NCBI RefSeq assembly: GCF_048128805.1 | Contig: NC_136006.1 | Span: 1,319,783 to 1,383,782, forward strand | Source: Centroberyx gerrardi | Taxonomy: Eukaryota > Chordata > Actinopteri > Beryciformes > Berycidae | Direction of reading: 5' to 3' | Length of the DNA: 64,000 nucleotides | In this document: piece after piece, positions 39,400 through 51,587 of the stretch | Numbering within the stretch: the first letter of the stretch is position 1 | Layout of the letters: every line of letters begins with the position of its first letter | Notes under the pieces: model-generated | Seen by the model: only the letters and a program-made list of their open reading frames with translations | What the model was told of the DNA's origin: nothing | Databases searched by the model: none | Translations under genes and position numbers: made by a program

Positions 39400-40335
39400 G
39401 GTAAGCTGGATCAGGGCTGAACGCTTCTATTTCAGTGAGGGTTAAGAAGAAGGGGCTTGGCCACAGGGATACCCCCGCCTTCTCAGCTTTCCACCTAAAG
39501 CACCCATCACTCACAAATAGTACATGTAGCTCACTCACCCTCTTGACTAAGACACTATGGGGTGTCTCCCCACAGAAAGACCCTCCACTATCTCATGGAA
39601 GACAGAGGTAGCAGAGGTGTAAACCCTCAGGGTGCTAGCTACCCTCCCTGAATCTAGTAAAGACTGGAGGAAGTGGAGCACCAAAGCCACAGGGCAACTG
39701 ACAGGATCCAACCCCTTATAGTGGCACCATGATAAGAACAATTTCCATCAATGTTTGTAAGTGGCACGTGTGGAGGGTGCCCTGGCATTACTTGGTCTTA
39801 CTCATCTGTACATTATGATGTGGGCATCTGACATACCCGCACTATCCAGACTTTCACATGCCTGTCCTTCTGTGGATGGAGGTTGAATGCATTAGGCCAC
39901 CTCTGCAGGTGCTGAGGCCTGAGAAGACCCAACGGAACCACCTCCACTGCTGCTGAAATCCAACCCAGGTGTCACTGGAAGTGAACCTGTTCCAACTGCT
40001 TGCCTGCTCCTGAAAGTCAAACAGGACAAATTGCCTCTGTTCCTGACAAATGGGGATGTGAAAATATACGTCTTTGAGATCGATAAAGGTGAAAAACTCA
40101 CCTTGCTCTATTGACTCCAGGATATGCCTTGTGTGCAGCATTTTGAAAGGCAACATGTTTATGCATGTATTCAAATGCCAGAGGTCTAAGATGGGACAAA
40201 ACCCGCCAACTTTTTTGGGCACACTTTGCCTGGATACTTGACAATAATCTGACAACTGAGGGATTGGTTTGTGAAGTGCCAGCCCAAACTCACTTTGACA
40301 AACTAGGAGCTTTAACTGTAGTTGCAAGACCTATA
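39400..40335 (-). pseudogene. DIRS-like retrotransposon remnant (RT and tyrosine recombinase parts)
   Basis: On the minus strand, 40327-39900 encodes part of a reverse transcriptase (VGGFCPILDLWHLNTCINML, LPFKMLHTRHILESI, FIDLKDVYFHIPICQEQRQF). At 39741-39547 lies the N-terminal part of a DIRS tyrosine recombinase (LSWCHYKGLDPVSCPVALVL, FLQSLLDSGRVASTLRVYTS). The RT active site, RNase H and most of the recombinase are missing. Dead. Confidence 0.75.
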
Positions 40336-41385
40336 ATTTTCTGATATCCTGGTATAGAGGAGTTGAGTGTCTCTCCCCTGACTGACTGACCTGAATTTGC
40401 CTGTCAGTAGTTAGGAGTGACTAAGGTAGATGACACCACCACTCTGCAAATAAAGTGTCATTATCCCATTATCCCCAAAGAAAATAATCTTCACTTAGAA
40501 GGGATTTGCGTTTCGCGATGATCTAACATTCCAGTGGTTTGTTTCAACCTCCTGTCATTCAAGCAAGAACAAACATGCAATTGTTGCAGCATAGGTCAAG
40601 CTATAAATTACAGCCTGTTTTCCTAGATAATGCCAAGGCCTAACTCTTCTGGGTCCCAGATTGAGACAAAATTTCTCAATTGTGGGTCCTAAATTAATGA
40701 AATATTAAATTGAATGAAATCCTGTTTTGCTCTCTTGTAATCATGATTGTCTAAAAATAGAAAACCAAAATAAGTATTTTTGGCAATTTTGGAACCATTC
40801 CCATTTCTGAAATGTATTTTTCAATCCAAAGGAAAAATTGTTAATCCTCCACAGATTATGAGCGAGTACATCGTAGCGGGCAGGCCATCAATCTTATTAA
40901 CGAGAGAGGAGAACAAAACACCCTTAATCTTCCTCTTGTTGAAAATAGCGTAGGTCGTAAAGGATTAAGTTGACACAACATCTGAGCCCTTAATTGAAAC
41001 CAGCCTATCTGTCACCAGACACCTCACAGCCACAGGAAGATGTACAGGGTTTCCAGGTAGGTTGTGAAATTAACACCTGCCAAATGCTGGTAAATTTTGG
41101 CTGTACCTGGGAAGTTAGACTCTAGCAGTCACATCGGCATTGCATGGGGGTTCTTTAGAACAGAAAAAAATGGAATAAAAAACACATTTTTGTCAATTAA
41201 AATAGTGAAAATGGTTGGTATATTTTGGAATTAGATGGATGAAAAAGTTTGTTTTCCGTCTGGTTTGCAGCTAGCACTGCAGCTGCACCTTGGGTCAAGA
41301 TACTTTGGGGCGCAAGTTGAGGCCAGTCCAAGAGTGAATATTTCTACTGTCAGCTGAAACCTTGTATCTTGTACCTCCAAAACAT
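40336..41385. other. No gene seen
   Basis: AT-rich, no domain and no repeat with clear ends. Confidence 0.4.
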
Positions 41386-41388
41386 TAT

Positions 41389-41844
41389 TTAAACCTGCAA
41401 TAAGCGATTTCAGACCCTGTAACCAATCCTGAAACTAACTACGTGCTACATGGAGATTTCCGTGAGACGTAATGATATAAACAAACAGCCACACAGCAGC
41501 AGCTGTGTTGTTGTTTTCACCTCTTTCCTAAAGCATGTTGTCAAAGTTGGCCCGAGTAATGGCGAATAGATGAAGCGAGCGAGTAAACGTTTTCAACTAG
41601 TAAACTTGCTACCTGCCTCTTCACTTGTCACTGTGGGACATGTAACCTTCAGCGGGAGAAAAATCTGGCAAAGCGAGACTGGTAACCGACGATATTTCTC
41701 CGTAGGTACATTTATTTTAGCCATTAGCCTTTATGCACAGTTTGTCCTTAAGGGCTGCCGTCGCCCCCGTTGCTGTGTGTGTTTACAAATGTGTTGCGGT
41801 TTCTGTCACCCTCTAGTGGTCAAAATCGCTTAGTGTAGCTTTAA
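41389..41844. mobile_element. TTAA-flanked MITE
   Basis: TTAA at 41389-41392 and 41841-41844. The ends ACCTGCAATAAGCGATTTC and (GTC)AAAATCGCTTAGTGTAGCT are imperfect inverted repeats sharing AAGCGATTT. About 450 bp, non-coding. The motif CCCTCTAGTGGTC near the right end is familiar from many fish MITEs. Confidence 0.75.
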
Positions 41845-42042
41845 TATCAACAAATTGTTAAAAAGATTCTTCTGCAGATGGATGACAGTGAATTTATGAA
41901 ATTCTACAACAGGATTTCAGGGTTTCATTTGATTTAGGCTCATGGAAGTTGGCCCATTAGTGACTTCTGATTTTAGTAAACAATAAAATACTGTAAGACA
42001 AAAGCAGTATGCGAGTTTACAGAAGCTATACGTGGCTCCCAA

Positions 42043-42422
42043 TGTCACGCCTGCTCCAGTTACTCCTTGACATGTTTTGTTTTTGTCTCCCCATGTGCGA
42101 TTTCTCCCTGTCAACTTCCTGTGTCAATTGTCCGGTTTCCCCAGCTGTCTCTTGTTAGTAATTTACCCTCATGTATTTAGTCTGTGCTCTACCCTGTCTC
42201 TGTGCTCAGTTGTTGTTTTGCCTTAGCCTGTACAGCCTGTGCTGCTACTGTCAAGTAGTTTTTCATGTGTAGTTTAGCTGTGTGCTTAACTGCTGTTATT
42301 CTGTTTTTTGCCTGTCTGCCTTTTTGCCTATGTGGCAATAAACCCTTTTGTTCGCCTACCTGCCTGCCTACGTGTGATCTGCATTTGAGCCCTACCTTTC
42401 ACTCCGGTCATCCGAACGTCAC
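42043..42422 (+). mobile_element. Probable 5' LTR of the Ty3/chromovirus element
   Basis: It starts TGTCACGCCTGCTCC and runs to about CGAACGTCACA, directly before the gag-like region. It contains a CAATAAACC polyadenylation-type signal at about 42338. TG...CA ends fit an LTR. No matching 3' LTR was found after 46090, so the boundaries are tentative. Confidence 0.5.
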
Positions 42423-42438
42423 ATAACAACTGAGCCAT

Positions 42439-45400
42439 CATGGACCCAGCAGAATCCCAGTGCCTCCAGCAGGCCATCCAGCTTCAAGGAACTACCGGGC
42501 CGGCACGAACGACAACTATTGGAGGTAAACTCTTCTCTCCAGGAGATAGCTGCCGCCCTCCAGCAAGTGGCCCGCCAGTTACACTCGCCATCTGAACAGC
42601 ATCCCTCCACCGGTGAGTCGGTCGCACAGCCGAACCCTCAGCTCGAGCCACGCTGCATCCCAGCCGGGAGCCCCATCTACCTTCTCCCGAACGTTACCAG
42701 GGAGATCCCGGGTCCTGTGGCCCCTTCCTCTCCCAGTGCTCCCTGGTGTTCGAGACCGAGACATGCTCCAACTACTCCCGGTTCACAGAGGAGATGAGGA
42801 AAGTTTTCGACCATCCGTTGATGGGCAGGGAGGCCGGCCACCGTCTCCTCAGCCTGCCCCAGGGGCCCCGTTCTGCCTCGGACTATGCCATCGAGTTCCT
42901 GACCTTGGCTACGGAGAGTGGCTGGTGTGAGGAGTCCCTCCGGGAGATATTCCCGCATGGTTTGGCGGATCGCCTTAAGGACGAGCTGGTCTCCCGGGAC
43001 CTGTGCGACAGCCTCGACGCCGCGATCCGGTTGGACGCTCGACGCAGAGAAAGAGAGAGACCTCTGCCTGCGGGGATCAATGCTCCTCGGTTCCAGCCCG
43101 CTCCTTCCCGACGTTCTCCTGGGCGTTTCCCGCTCCAGCCGCCCGCGGTGGAACCATAGGCTCCAGCAGCAGAACCCATGCAACTCGGTCACACCAGACT
43201 GTCAGCGGTTGATCGACGGAGACAGCTCCAGAACCACTGTCATCGCCACCTGTCCATTAAAAGGCGAGGCCCAGCAGTAGGTGAGGGGCTATTTCTGGGC
43301 CAAGTCTCCGCCACTTTCTCCTCTAATCTGTTGCCAGCTTTCCTGCAATTCAATGGTTGTTCCACTCCTGTCCATGCACTGGTCGACTCCGGAGCTTACG
43401 GCAGTTTTATAGACCTCCTTTGCCAGCCGTCTGGAGCTCCCTACGCTTCCTCTTCGGTGTCCCCGAGCTGCTAGTGCATTAGACGGGAGGGTGCTCAGCA
43501 CCGTTTCACTCACCACTGTCCCTGTGGGTCTACACGTCTCCGGAAATCACCTGGAGAAAATATCGCTGTCCTTAAGTCCCCGCTGGTTCCCATGGTTTTG
43601 GGTCCGCCCTGGCTCCAGAAACACAACCTGGTCGTCGATTGGCTGTCCGGCTCCATCGTCAGTTGGAGTCCAGCTTGCCACTCTTCCTGTCTCTTGTCTA
43701 CTCTAGCCGTCCCCGACTCCGTTCCTCCGCAGCCGGAGGAGTTTCCCGACCTGTCTCTGGTTTCTCCTGAATACCTGGACCTGAAGGAGGTCTTCAACAA
43801 GCGCCGAGCCATGTCGCTACAGCGTCATCGCCCGTATGACTGTGCCATGTTGCCCAGCACTTTGCCTCCGCGGCTGTACTCCCTGTCCGGTCCTGAGACC
43901 AAGGCGATGGAGAAATCGGGGAATCCCTCGCTGCTGGCATCATCCGCCCCTCCTCGTCTCCTGCCGGGGCCGGCTTCTTCTTTGTGGAAAAGAAGGACAA
44001 GTCCCTCCGACCCTGCATCGATTTCCGTGGGCTCGACATCACCGCTTCCACTCATCGACTCCGCTTTCGGGCCATTGCAGGGGACCACGATCTTCACCAA
44101 ACTCGACCTCCGGAACGCATACCACCTCGTTCGCATCTGGGAGGGAGATGAGTGGAAGACGGCTTTTAACACCCCCAGCGGACACTATGAGTACCTGGTG
44201 ATGCCTTCGGGCTCCGTGACATGCTGAACCGGTTCGTACCTGGATGACATCCTCATCTTCTCCCGGGACTCCAGAGAACACGTCCACCATGTCTGGCAGG
44301 TCCTCCAGTGGCTGTTGGAGAACCAGCTCTTCATAAAGGCCGAGAAATGTGAGTTTCACATCTCCACTGTCTCCTTTCTGAGTTTTGTTGTCTCCAGGGT
44401 TAGGGTTCCATCCGGCCAAGGTGAAGGCGGTGATGGAGTGGCCTCAGCCCGAGACCCGCAAGCAGCTCCAGCGTTCTCTGGGCTTCGCCAATTTTTACCG
44501 CCACTTCATTTGAAACTACAGCTCCCAGGTAGCACCCTTGATGGCCCTCACCTCTAAGGCTGTGGCATTTTCCTGGTCTGCTGACGCCAAACAAGCTTTC
44601 CAAGAGCTCAAATGCCAGTTCTCATCCGCTCCCATCCTGGTGGCTCCGGACCCGTCCCTGCCGTTCGTGGTGGAGGTCGACACCTCCGATGTCGGTGTTG
44701 GAGCAGTTCTGTCGCAGCGCTTATCCAAGGACCAGAAGCTCCATCCGTGTGCCTTCTTCTCCCGTAAGCTATCGCCTGCCAAATGCAACTACGATATTGG
44801 GAACCGGGAGTTGTTGGCGGTGAAGATGGCCTTGGAGGAGTGGCGACACTGGCTGGAGGGAGCTGCCCAACCGTTCCAAGTTTTTGACAGACCACAAAAA
44901 CCTGGAATACATCAGAGGTGCCAAGCGGCTGAATTTCGCCAGGTGGGCTCTATTCTTCACCCGCTTCTCTTTCTCTCTCTCCTATCGCCCAGGGTCTAAG
45001 AACGTCAAACCAGATGCGCTCTCCCGCCAGTTCGCCGTGGACCCTGACTCCGGAGATCCAGGTGCCATCCTTCCTGCTGCCTGCGTCGTGGGGGTCCTCT
45101 TGTGGGAGGTCAAGACGGCCATCCAGGAGGCACTCCAGCACTATCCGGATCCCGGGAATGTTCCCTCGGGTGCCTGTTCGTCCCCGATCCTGTCTTTGTC
45201 CGGGTGCTCCAGGTGCTCCAGTGGGCCCCCGCCTCCAACCTGGCCTGTCATCCGGGGGTCTGCCGCATGCTCGCCCTGCTCCATCAGCGCTTCTGGTGGC
45301 CAGCTGTGGAAGAGGATGTCCGGTTGTTTGTCTCCACCTGTCCGACCCGTGCCCAGAACAAGACATCCCGACAGCCTCCGGCTGGCCTGTTGATGCCCCT

Positions 45401-46088
45401 GCCTGTTCCGCACCATCTCTGGTCCCACATCGCCTTGGACTTTAGTAGTCTAGTCTCTCTCCTTTCCAGGCAGCGTATTGGTACCAGCTGCCCCTGTTTC
45501 CCGAGCAGGAGAAGGAGATCGGGGTTCCTTCAGCCCAGGAGTTTGTCCGATGCTGTCGCCGGACATGGGTGAAGGTCCGCTCCGCTCTGCTCCCCTGCCT
45601 GCTACTGCCGTCAGGCCAACCGTCACCGAAACCTGGCTCCGCAGTATTGCCCTGGCCAGAAGGTTTGGCTCTCCACACGCGACCTCCCAGTGAAGGTGGA
45701 GTCCCGCAAGTTGGCGCCCCGGTTCATCGGCCGGTTCCCGATCCTGAAGGTTATCAACTGCTCAGCTGTTCTTCTCCAGCTCCCCAGGACGATGCGCATT
45801 CCCCCCACCTTCCACGTGTCCCGTGTCAAGCCGGTTCTTTGGAGTCCCCTGGTTCCTGCTCCAGATCCACCACCCCGCATCATCGATGGTTTGGCTGCCT
45901 ACATGGTTCGTCGGCTGCTGGAGGTCCGACGCAGAGGCCGGGGTCTCCAGTACCTTGTCAATTGGGAGGGGTACGGTCCGGAGGAGCGCAGCTGGGTCCC
46001 CGCCTGGGACATCTTGGACCCTGGCCTCATCGCAGATTTGTTGGGAGCATTCAACAAGAGTTGCGAGCCATTACTCTACAAACCTTAA
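42439..46088 (+). pseudogene. Degenerate Ty3-type LTR retrotransposon with chromodomain
   Basis: Gag-pol order is visible in shifting frames: gag capsid at 42746-43159 (YSRFTEEMRKVFDHPLMGRE); protease with DSGAYGSFID at about 43385; RT parts ([13 protein letters not shown] shifted, [15 protein letters not shown] at 44095, then [12 protein letters not shown] at about 44237); RNase H ([17 protein letters not shown] at 44660); integrase zinc domain ([18 protein letters not shown] at 45249); and a C-terminal chromodomain ([19 protein letters not shown] at 45940). The segment before YLDD is deleted and the integrase catalytic core is missing. Several frameshifts occur. GC-rich unlike its surroundings. 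It cannot be autonomous. Confidence 0.9.
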
Positions 46089-46089
46089 A

Positions 46090-47025
46090 AAAAAACCAGA
46101 CATTAAACGTCAACTGCGTGTTTCCATAGCTTTTAGAAAAAAAAATGTTGATGTTGCAATTTATGTATTCAAATTAAAACAGCAAAATATATAACCATAT
46201 TATTATATCAATATGGGACGGTAGAAGGAACAGGAAAACAATAATTGAATGACGAGCATGGAGCCGTCCTTTAAAAACACTGACAGACCAGGCTCAGGTG
46301 AGTGATTTTTTGAAATAGCAAGAGGAGAGGAGGGAGACAGAATGAAGCTTTCAGTTTAGTTTGGAATAATTTAGGATGACATTTTCTGTAACAAAACTAA
46401 GTGAGGCAGAGGCCATTCAAAATTAAAAAGTAGCCTATAACTTGCTCACCTTTAGTTACAATTCTGGTGTCTCTGTTTTTGTAGGTTTGAGTCTCGTTAT
46501 AATAAAGTGCAGCAGAAACAGAAGACTGAATCAGATGATCGAGAACCACAATGTGTGCATTTTCTCTCCATTTTTCATATTGCGAAAATATCTTTCCTTG
46601 GTAAAACGGTGAGGTGTGCCAGACGCATAATTTCATGTGGAAACTGTACATCTGTAATCTGAACTGGTCCCTGTCTCACGAGATCATCGTTAACACCGAC
46701 CGACCGACAAGTTTGCGGCAGGGTTGAGGGTCTATCATGCACTGGATGCACCTATGTACCGCTATGTACCCACGAATGGCGAATGCATGGCTTTTTTTAT
46801 CATTTAAATAATTATAAATTCTTACTGTTTATTAACATTTTTCAAAAATTCTCGTGGGCATTTGGGGGCCCCTCTGCCCGTTGGGGCCCGTTTCATTTGA
46901 AACTGTTGAAACTGCCACCGAACGTCTATGCCCGGTACACCTCCAAAGGGAGGCACCTGGGGGGCATCCTAGGTCTAGCCCCAGTAGTTTATAAAAAAAA
47001 ATATATAAATAAACAAGACTAAACA
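46090..47025. other. No gene seen
   Basis: Contains the A-rich end after the Ty3 remnant and a short GC-rich patch at about 46855-46985 of unknown origin. Confidence 0.4.
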
Positions 47026-47027
47026 CA

Positions 47028-48250
47028 ACTATGACAATGGATACTTTCCTCTCATGGTACCTCTTGGTTCTCTGAGTACATATTCCATATGTACGGGGAA
47101 ACTGACCCAGGGGGTCAGGTGACATGGATAATTTATAATAAAATAGTGGTTGACCCAAGAGTTCCAGCTTAAAACAGACAAATAACTGGTCTGTTCTCCT
47201 ATGGGCCTGTGTCCGGCGCATATACACCTTGAGCAGCCGAACGGGGCATACCAACGAGTGCGTGTGCTCCCATCCTCCATCTGTGTGGAGTAGAGAGACT
47301 GAAGTTCAACCACCTGATTCAAATGAAAGTCAGAAAGGACCTTTGGGAGAAATGCTGGATTTGGCCGCAGGACCACCTGCCCCCTTTGGTGGGAACCTGC
47401 ACATGTTCTCATGCACTGAGAGAGGCTGAAGCTCCTCCACTCTCTTGGTGGAAGCCGCCAGCAAAAAGGCAGTCTTGAAGGACAGCCACTTATGGTCTAC
47501 TGACTCCAGGAGCTTGAACAGGGCCCTTTCCAGGGCTCATAGGACTAGCTCGAAATCCCAGGATGGGAGAGATGGTCTACAACGACGACCCATGCATCTT
47601 CTAGCACTAGCAAGTCCTAATGTGCTGGGAGCTCCAATGGGATCCTGTCCAACATCAGCTGGATGTCGGAGAACCATGTCATGTGAGGCCAATATGGAGC
47701 CACCAGGATAAGCCTCACTTCCTCCAGTCACACACTCTGCAGAAAGGTTGGAAGGAGGGCGAAGGGGGAAAAGCATACAGCAGCTCACATGGCCATGGAT
47801 GGGCCATGGCATCTGTCCCGAGGGGAGAGTTGTCCCTCCCTAGGGAGAAGAACAGGGGGCAAAAAGGGCCCTGAACATGGCAATCAGTGTACCACTGCCT
47901 CCCCCACTCCTGGTTCAGCTGAAGCCTCCATTCCTGTGTCGTGTTAAGCCCTCATCAGAGTAGTACGCCAGGTATGACTTCATTAACACAGCTAGAATGC
48001 TCTCAATAAATACTAGGAAGTGGCTGGCAAGGAACTGAATACTGGCGAAGCACGGCAAACAGTGGGCATCTGCTTCCACCGCTCTTGTTTGCACAGAAGC
48101 CCAAGCACCTATGATGTGTGAACCCCTCGACAGAGTAATACGTCAGTCCAGTGCAACAAACTCAGCCTAATCTGTGGAGAATCAGCCTCCCCAAGAGGCA
48201 ACTCTGGCAACTCTCTTACACATGGTAAGTGGCAAAGATTGTCTTCTCAC
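47028..48250 (-). pseudogene. DIRS-like retrotransposon remnant (RNase H and tyrosine recombinase)
   Basis: On the minus strand, 47880-47640 gives DAMAHPWP and LAPYWPHMTW-like text (RNase H/post-RT region of DIRS). At 47390-47180 it gives GQVVLRPNPAFLPKVLSDF and CPVRLLKVYMRRTQAHRRTD with QLFVCF, the catalytic half of a DIRS tyrosine recombinase. Frameshifted. It is a separate copy from 39.4-40.3 kb because it holds the opposite end of the element. Confidence 0.7.
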
Positions 48251-48299
48251 ACTATTTCTCTTCTGTTGTTGTAGCACACACGTCAACCTGCTCTCGTGG

Positions 48300-49575
48300 A
48301 ATCAAAATGATCAATGATAGTGTGGCGCACAGGTGCTCAGCCTAGCAGCAGAGAGGTTTGGCTTGGAGAAGAAGAGAGCAGTGAAGGCCCCCTACAGAAT
48401 GAACAACAGAGCGGCAAAGATCCATCAGCTCAGGCAGAAAATGAAGAGCCGGTGGTGTCAATATAAGAAATTGAGTGAGGAGAGATGATCTCTCGCAGAG
48501 CTACGCAGCATCCTCCGCAAGAAGTTGATGACCTTGAGGAGGGTGACATCAAAGATGGAGAAAGTAAATTGCTTCGGTTTTATGAAACAGCTGCTAGGGC
48601 AGAAGTGCAGTGGTCACCTCAACTGCTCCAAAGCTGAAATTGAGAGCTACCTCAGCAGCACCTAAAGCTATGCAACCAGGGAGCAAGACCTGGGGCACTG
48701 TAAGGCCTTAATGAATCCACCAGTGCCAACCCTGGACTTTGATGAGAAGGAGCCCAGCTGGAAGGAGGTCCAGGAGATGGTCAAAAAGGTGAGAGCCAGC
48801 TCAGCCCCAAGTCCAAGTGGAGTACCATACTAGGTGTACAAGCATTGCCCGAGGCTACTCCACCAGCTCTGGGGAATCCTGAAGATGATCTGGAGGAGGG
48901 GCCGGGTCGCTTATCAATGGAGGTGGGCAGAAGGAGAGTGGATTCCAAAGGAGGAGAAGTCCAAGAACATCGATCAGTTCAGGACCATCTCTCTGCTCAG
49001 TGTTGAAGGAAAGATATTCTTCAGCATTGTTGCCAGGCGCCTGATGGACTATCTCAACTATATCAACACCTTGGTCCAGAAAGGAGGGATAGCAAAGGTG
49101 CCAGGGTGCCTGGAGTACACAGGTGTGGTCACCCAACTGATCAGGGAAGCCCGGGAGAACAGGAGAGACCTGGTCGTGCTGTGGTTGCAAATGCCTACGG
49201 CTCCTGGCCCCAAAAGCTGGTTGAAGTTGCTCTGGATCGGCACCACGTCCCAGGCAAGTTCAGAGACCTCAAACGGGACTACTACAAAAGCTTCAGTCTT
49301 AGAGTGGCTCTACAACATCAGAGTGGCACAGGCTTGAAAAAGGGATCATCACTGGATGCACGGTTTCAGTGATCCTATTCGCCCTGGCTATGAACATGCT
49401 GGGGAAGTCTGCTGAGCCCATTGAAGTTTGGTGCAGAGGGTTAGCTGGGCAGTCCCTCTGCAGGGCCTATAGCATCCTGGGAATGACAGGGGCTAGTAGG
49501 CAGAGGGCCACCAAACTAGTAAGGGAGGCAGCTGAAAGTGCCTCAAGGTGGCAGGAAATCAGCCAGTCATAATTC
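48300..49575 (+). pseudogene. Decayed non-LTR retrotransposon reverse transcriptase
   Basis: In shifting plus-strand frames it reads APYRMNNRAAKIHQLRQKMK near 48390, VKKVRASSAPSPSGVPY near 48785, then IWRRGRVAYQWRWAEGEWIP with KEEKSKNIDQFRTISLLSVE (48885-49010), GGIAKVPGCLEYTGVVTQLI and a C-terminal GASRQRATKLVREAAESAS. This is a LINE RT family distinct from the L2 copies at 55-61 kb. Broken by stops and an indel near 49190. Confidence 0.75.
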
Positions 49576-50460
49576 CCTGCCTTGCCTGGGCTCTATCTCC
49601 CATCTGATCCCTCTATGAACAACAAAGCTATGATGAAAAGTAATGGAAGTCCTGATTTGCTATAAAAGAAACAAAAACTAGATGGCGCTCAGTAGAGCGC
49701 ATACTGTACCTCCGCCGACACTATACAATTGTCAACATATGCCAGTTCCACATGTTGGATTTTCAACAAAAGTTAATAATTTCTTCCATGCCCCATTACC
49801 TTGTTTCACATCAGGAGATGCACCTGGAATTGGACATGAGATATGCTTGTTCAAATTCTTGCTACTTTTAAGCATTTTAGCCGATTATTGCAAAACCACA
49901 TCAGCACTATACTTGTTCAGTGGCCATTAGGGCTGCCCTTCTACCAGTGGACCAAATTTTGAAAAAAATTAGAATTAGCAGGGTGGTTATGCCTAAACTG
50001 GATATTAGCTCTCCAGTGACAGGAGCTCAACGAGATGGTGGGCCAGTTTCCAGATGTCTTCTCTCGACGACCCCTTACCGCACAAACATCATCCATCATA
50101 ACATCCACAACCCCCAGAAGCAGTGGAGAGTGAAGGTAGAAATGAACTAGTGGAAATGGAACCAGTATGTGCAAAATGATTTTAGGCCTTATAATTCAGG
50201 AGTTACTGGCCAAACCATAAAGTTGCAATCTGTGTAAATTTTCTAGCTTAAGTAGGAGATTTGAAACATATCCACCAAATTTGACAGCTCTAGGACTTAC
50301 AGTCTCTGAGGTACAGATTGTTTTAAGGTAGAAAAAGAGGAAGGATACTAACAAAACAAGACCGTTCCAGCACCTAGCGTGCTTAGACCCCTAATCAATA
50401 ATGAAAAGGTACTTTATTGCTATATATATATACTCTTTTCTCCTGCCTCCATCTACAGGG
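49576..50460. other. No gene seen; possible old repeat
   Basis: The text around 49930-50340 (TTTGACAGCTCTAGGACTTA and similar) has the feel of an interspersed repeat but no second copy in the window. Confidence 0.35.
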
Positions 50461-50499
50461 ATGTCAGAGGTCAGAGTCAGCTACAGAGCAACACCCCAG

Positions 50500-50625
50500 G
50501 AGCTGGTAAGGATTCAGTTTCTTGCTCAAGGACACTTCAGCAGGGCAGATGCTTACCCGACACAGGGGCTTGAACCAGATCCTCTGGTTGAAGGGTAGTT
50601 TTCCCCCGTCACCATGATACCCTGC
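50500..50625. repeat. Recurring fish repeat segment
   Basis: The phrases TTGCTCAAGGACACTTCAGC and GGGGCTTGAACCAGATCCTC followed by TGGTTGAAGGGTAG recur widely in fish genomes; the class is unclear. It is not a folded tRNA gene by my reading. Confidence 0.35.
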
Positions 50626-51587
50626 AGACTGAAAACATCATTGAGACGCTGAGGACTGCAGACAGGCCCCACACATGCAAAACATGCTCTCTACCAGCCT
50701 CACACATCCCAAACCTGAAAACAGTCCTTCACAACTTTAACAGTTTTGTAGATGTAAGTAAGATAAGTAAGATAAAATCAAACTGGAACATTATTATATT
50801 GTTGTCTGGTTATTCGAGTTATTTTGAGTTAATTAAATGTTTAGGGTTAGGGTTAGTGATAGGTTTAGGTTAACGATCCATCACCCATGGAAGTACATGT
50901 GGCCTGTCTATAAAAACATACAGATTATACACTAACAGAAGATGCCAAATGCAAAACTGGATAAGCAAAGGAATGGAAATTGCCACCCATCAAGAGCCAA
51001 TAGAAAAAATAGCCTGGTAAGTTATGTTACTTAACCTGCCACTTTGGCAGATAACTGTCCATCATTAGTATGTCCTCTTCTATTCTACAAATGTAAATAT
51101 TCTGATAAAGGAGTGGGTTGTTTGGGGATTTGTCAGCCAGTGACTATCTAAATCTTAAGAAGTGAGTTTCCCACCTTGCATTGGACAGGCCAGTGCTGCA
51201 TGCAGCCGGCCATTCCTTGATATTGTTCTCTTCTTTCTCCTTCCACACAAACAGCCCCTGGCATATCAGTGTAAAAGGTAACAGAGATAACTACTTTACC
51301 ACCATGAATTAAGCTACCAAAACAGTCAACAATGGTGAAATTACTGTTATTGCACATGAGATTGGGAAGGGACGAGGGAGGGAGAGGCGAGGAAGAAGAG
51401 AGAGAGGGAAGATGACAGTGAAGATAGAGATGAAGAGGATGATTGCAGAAAGCGAGAGAGGGAAGGAGAGAGAGAGCAAGAGGAAGGAAAGGAGGGGGCG
51501 AGAGGGGATAAATCAGCTGTAAGATAGAGAGCTTTGGTCAGAAAGCTGCCAGACCTCAGCAGCTTCTCCTCTCCTCCTCTCTCTCTG

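Noticed and set aside
42439..46088. A host gene with a chromodomain
   Set aside because: Gag, protease, RT, RNase H and integrase parts lie in order upstream, so it is an LTR retrotransposon remnant.
50842..50860. Telomere-like TTAGGG repeats
   Set aside because: Only about two to three units; too short to be an interstitial telomere.
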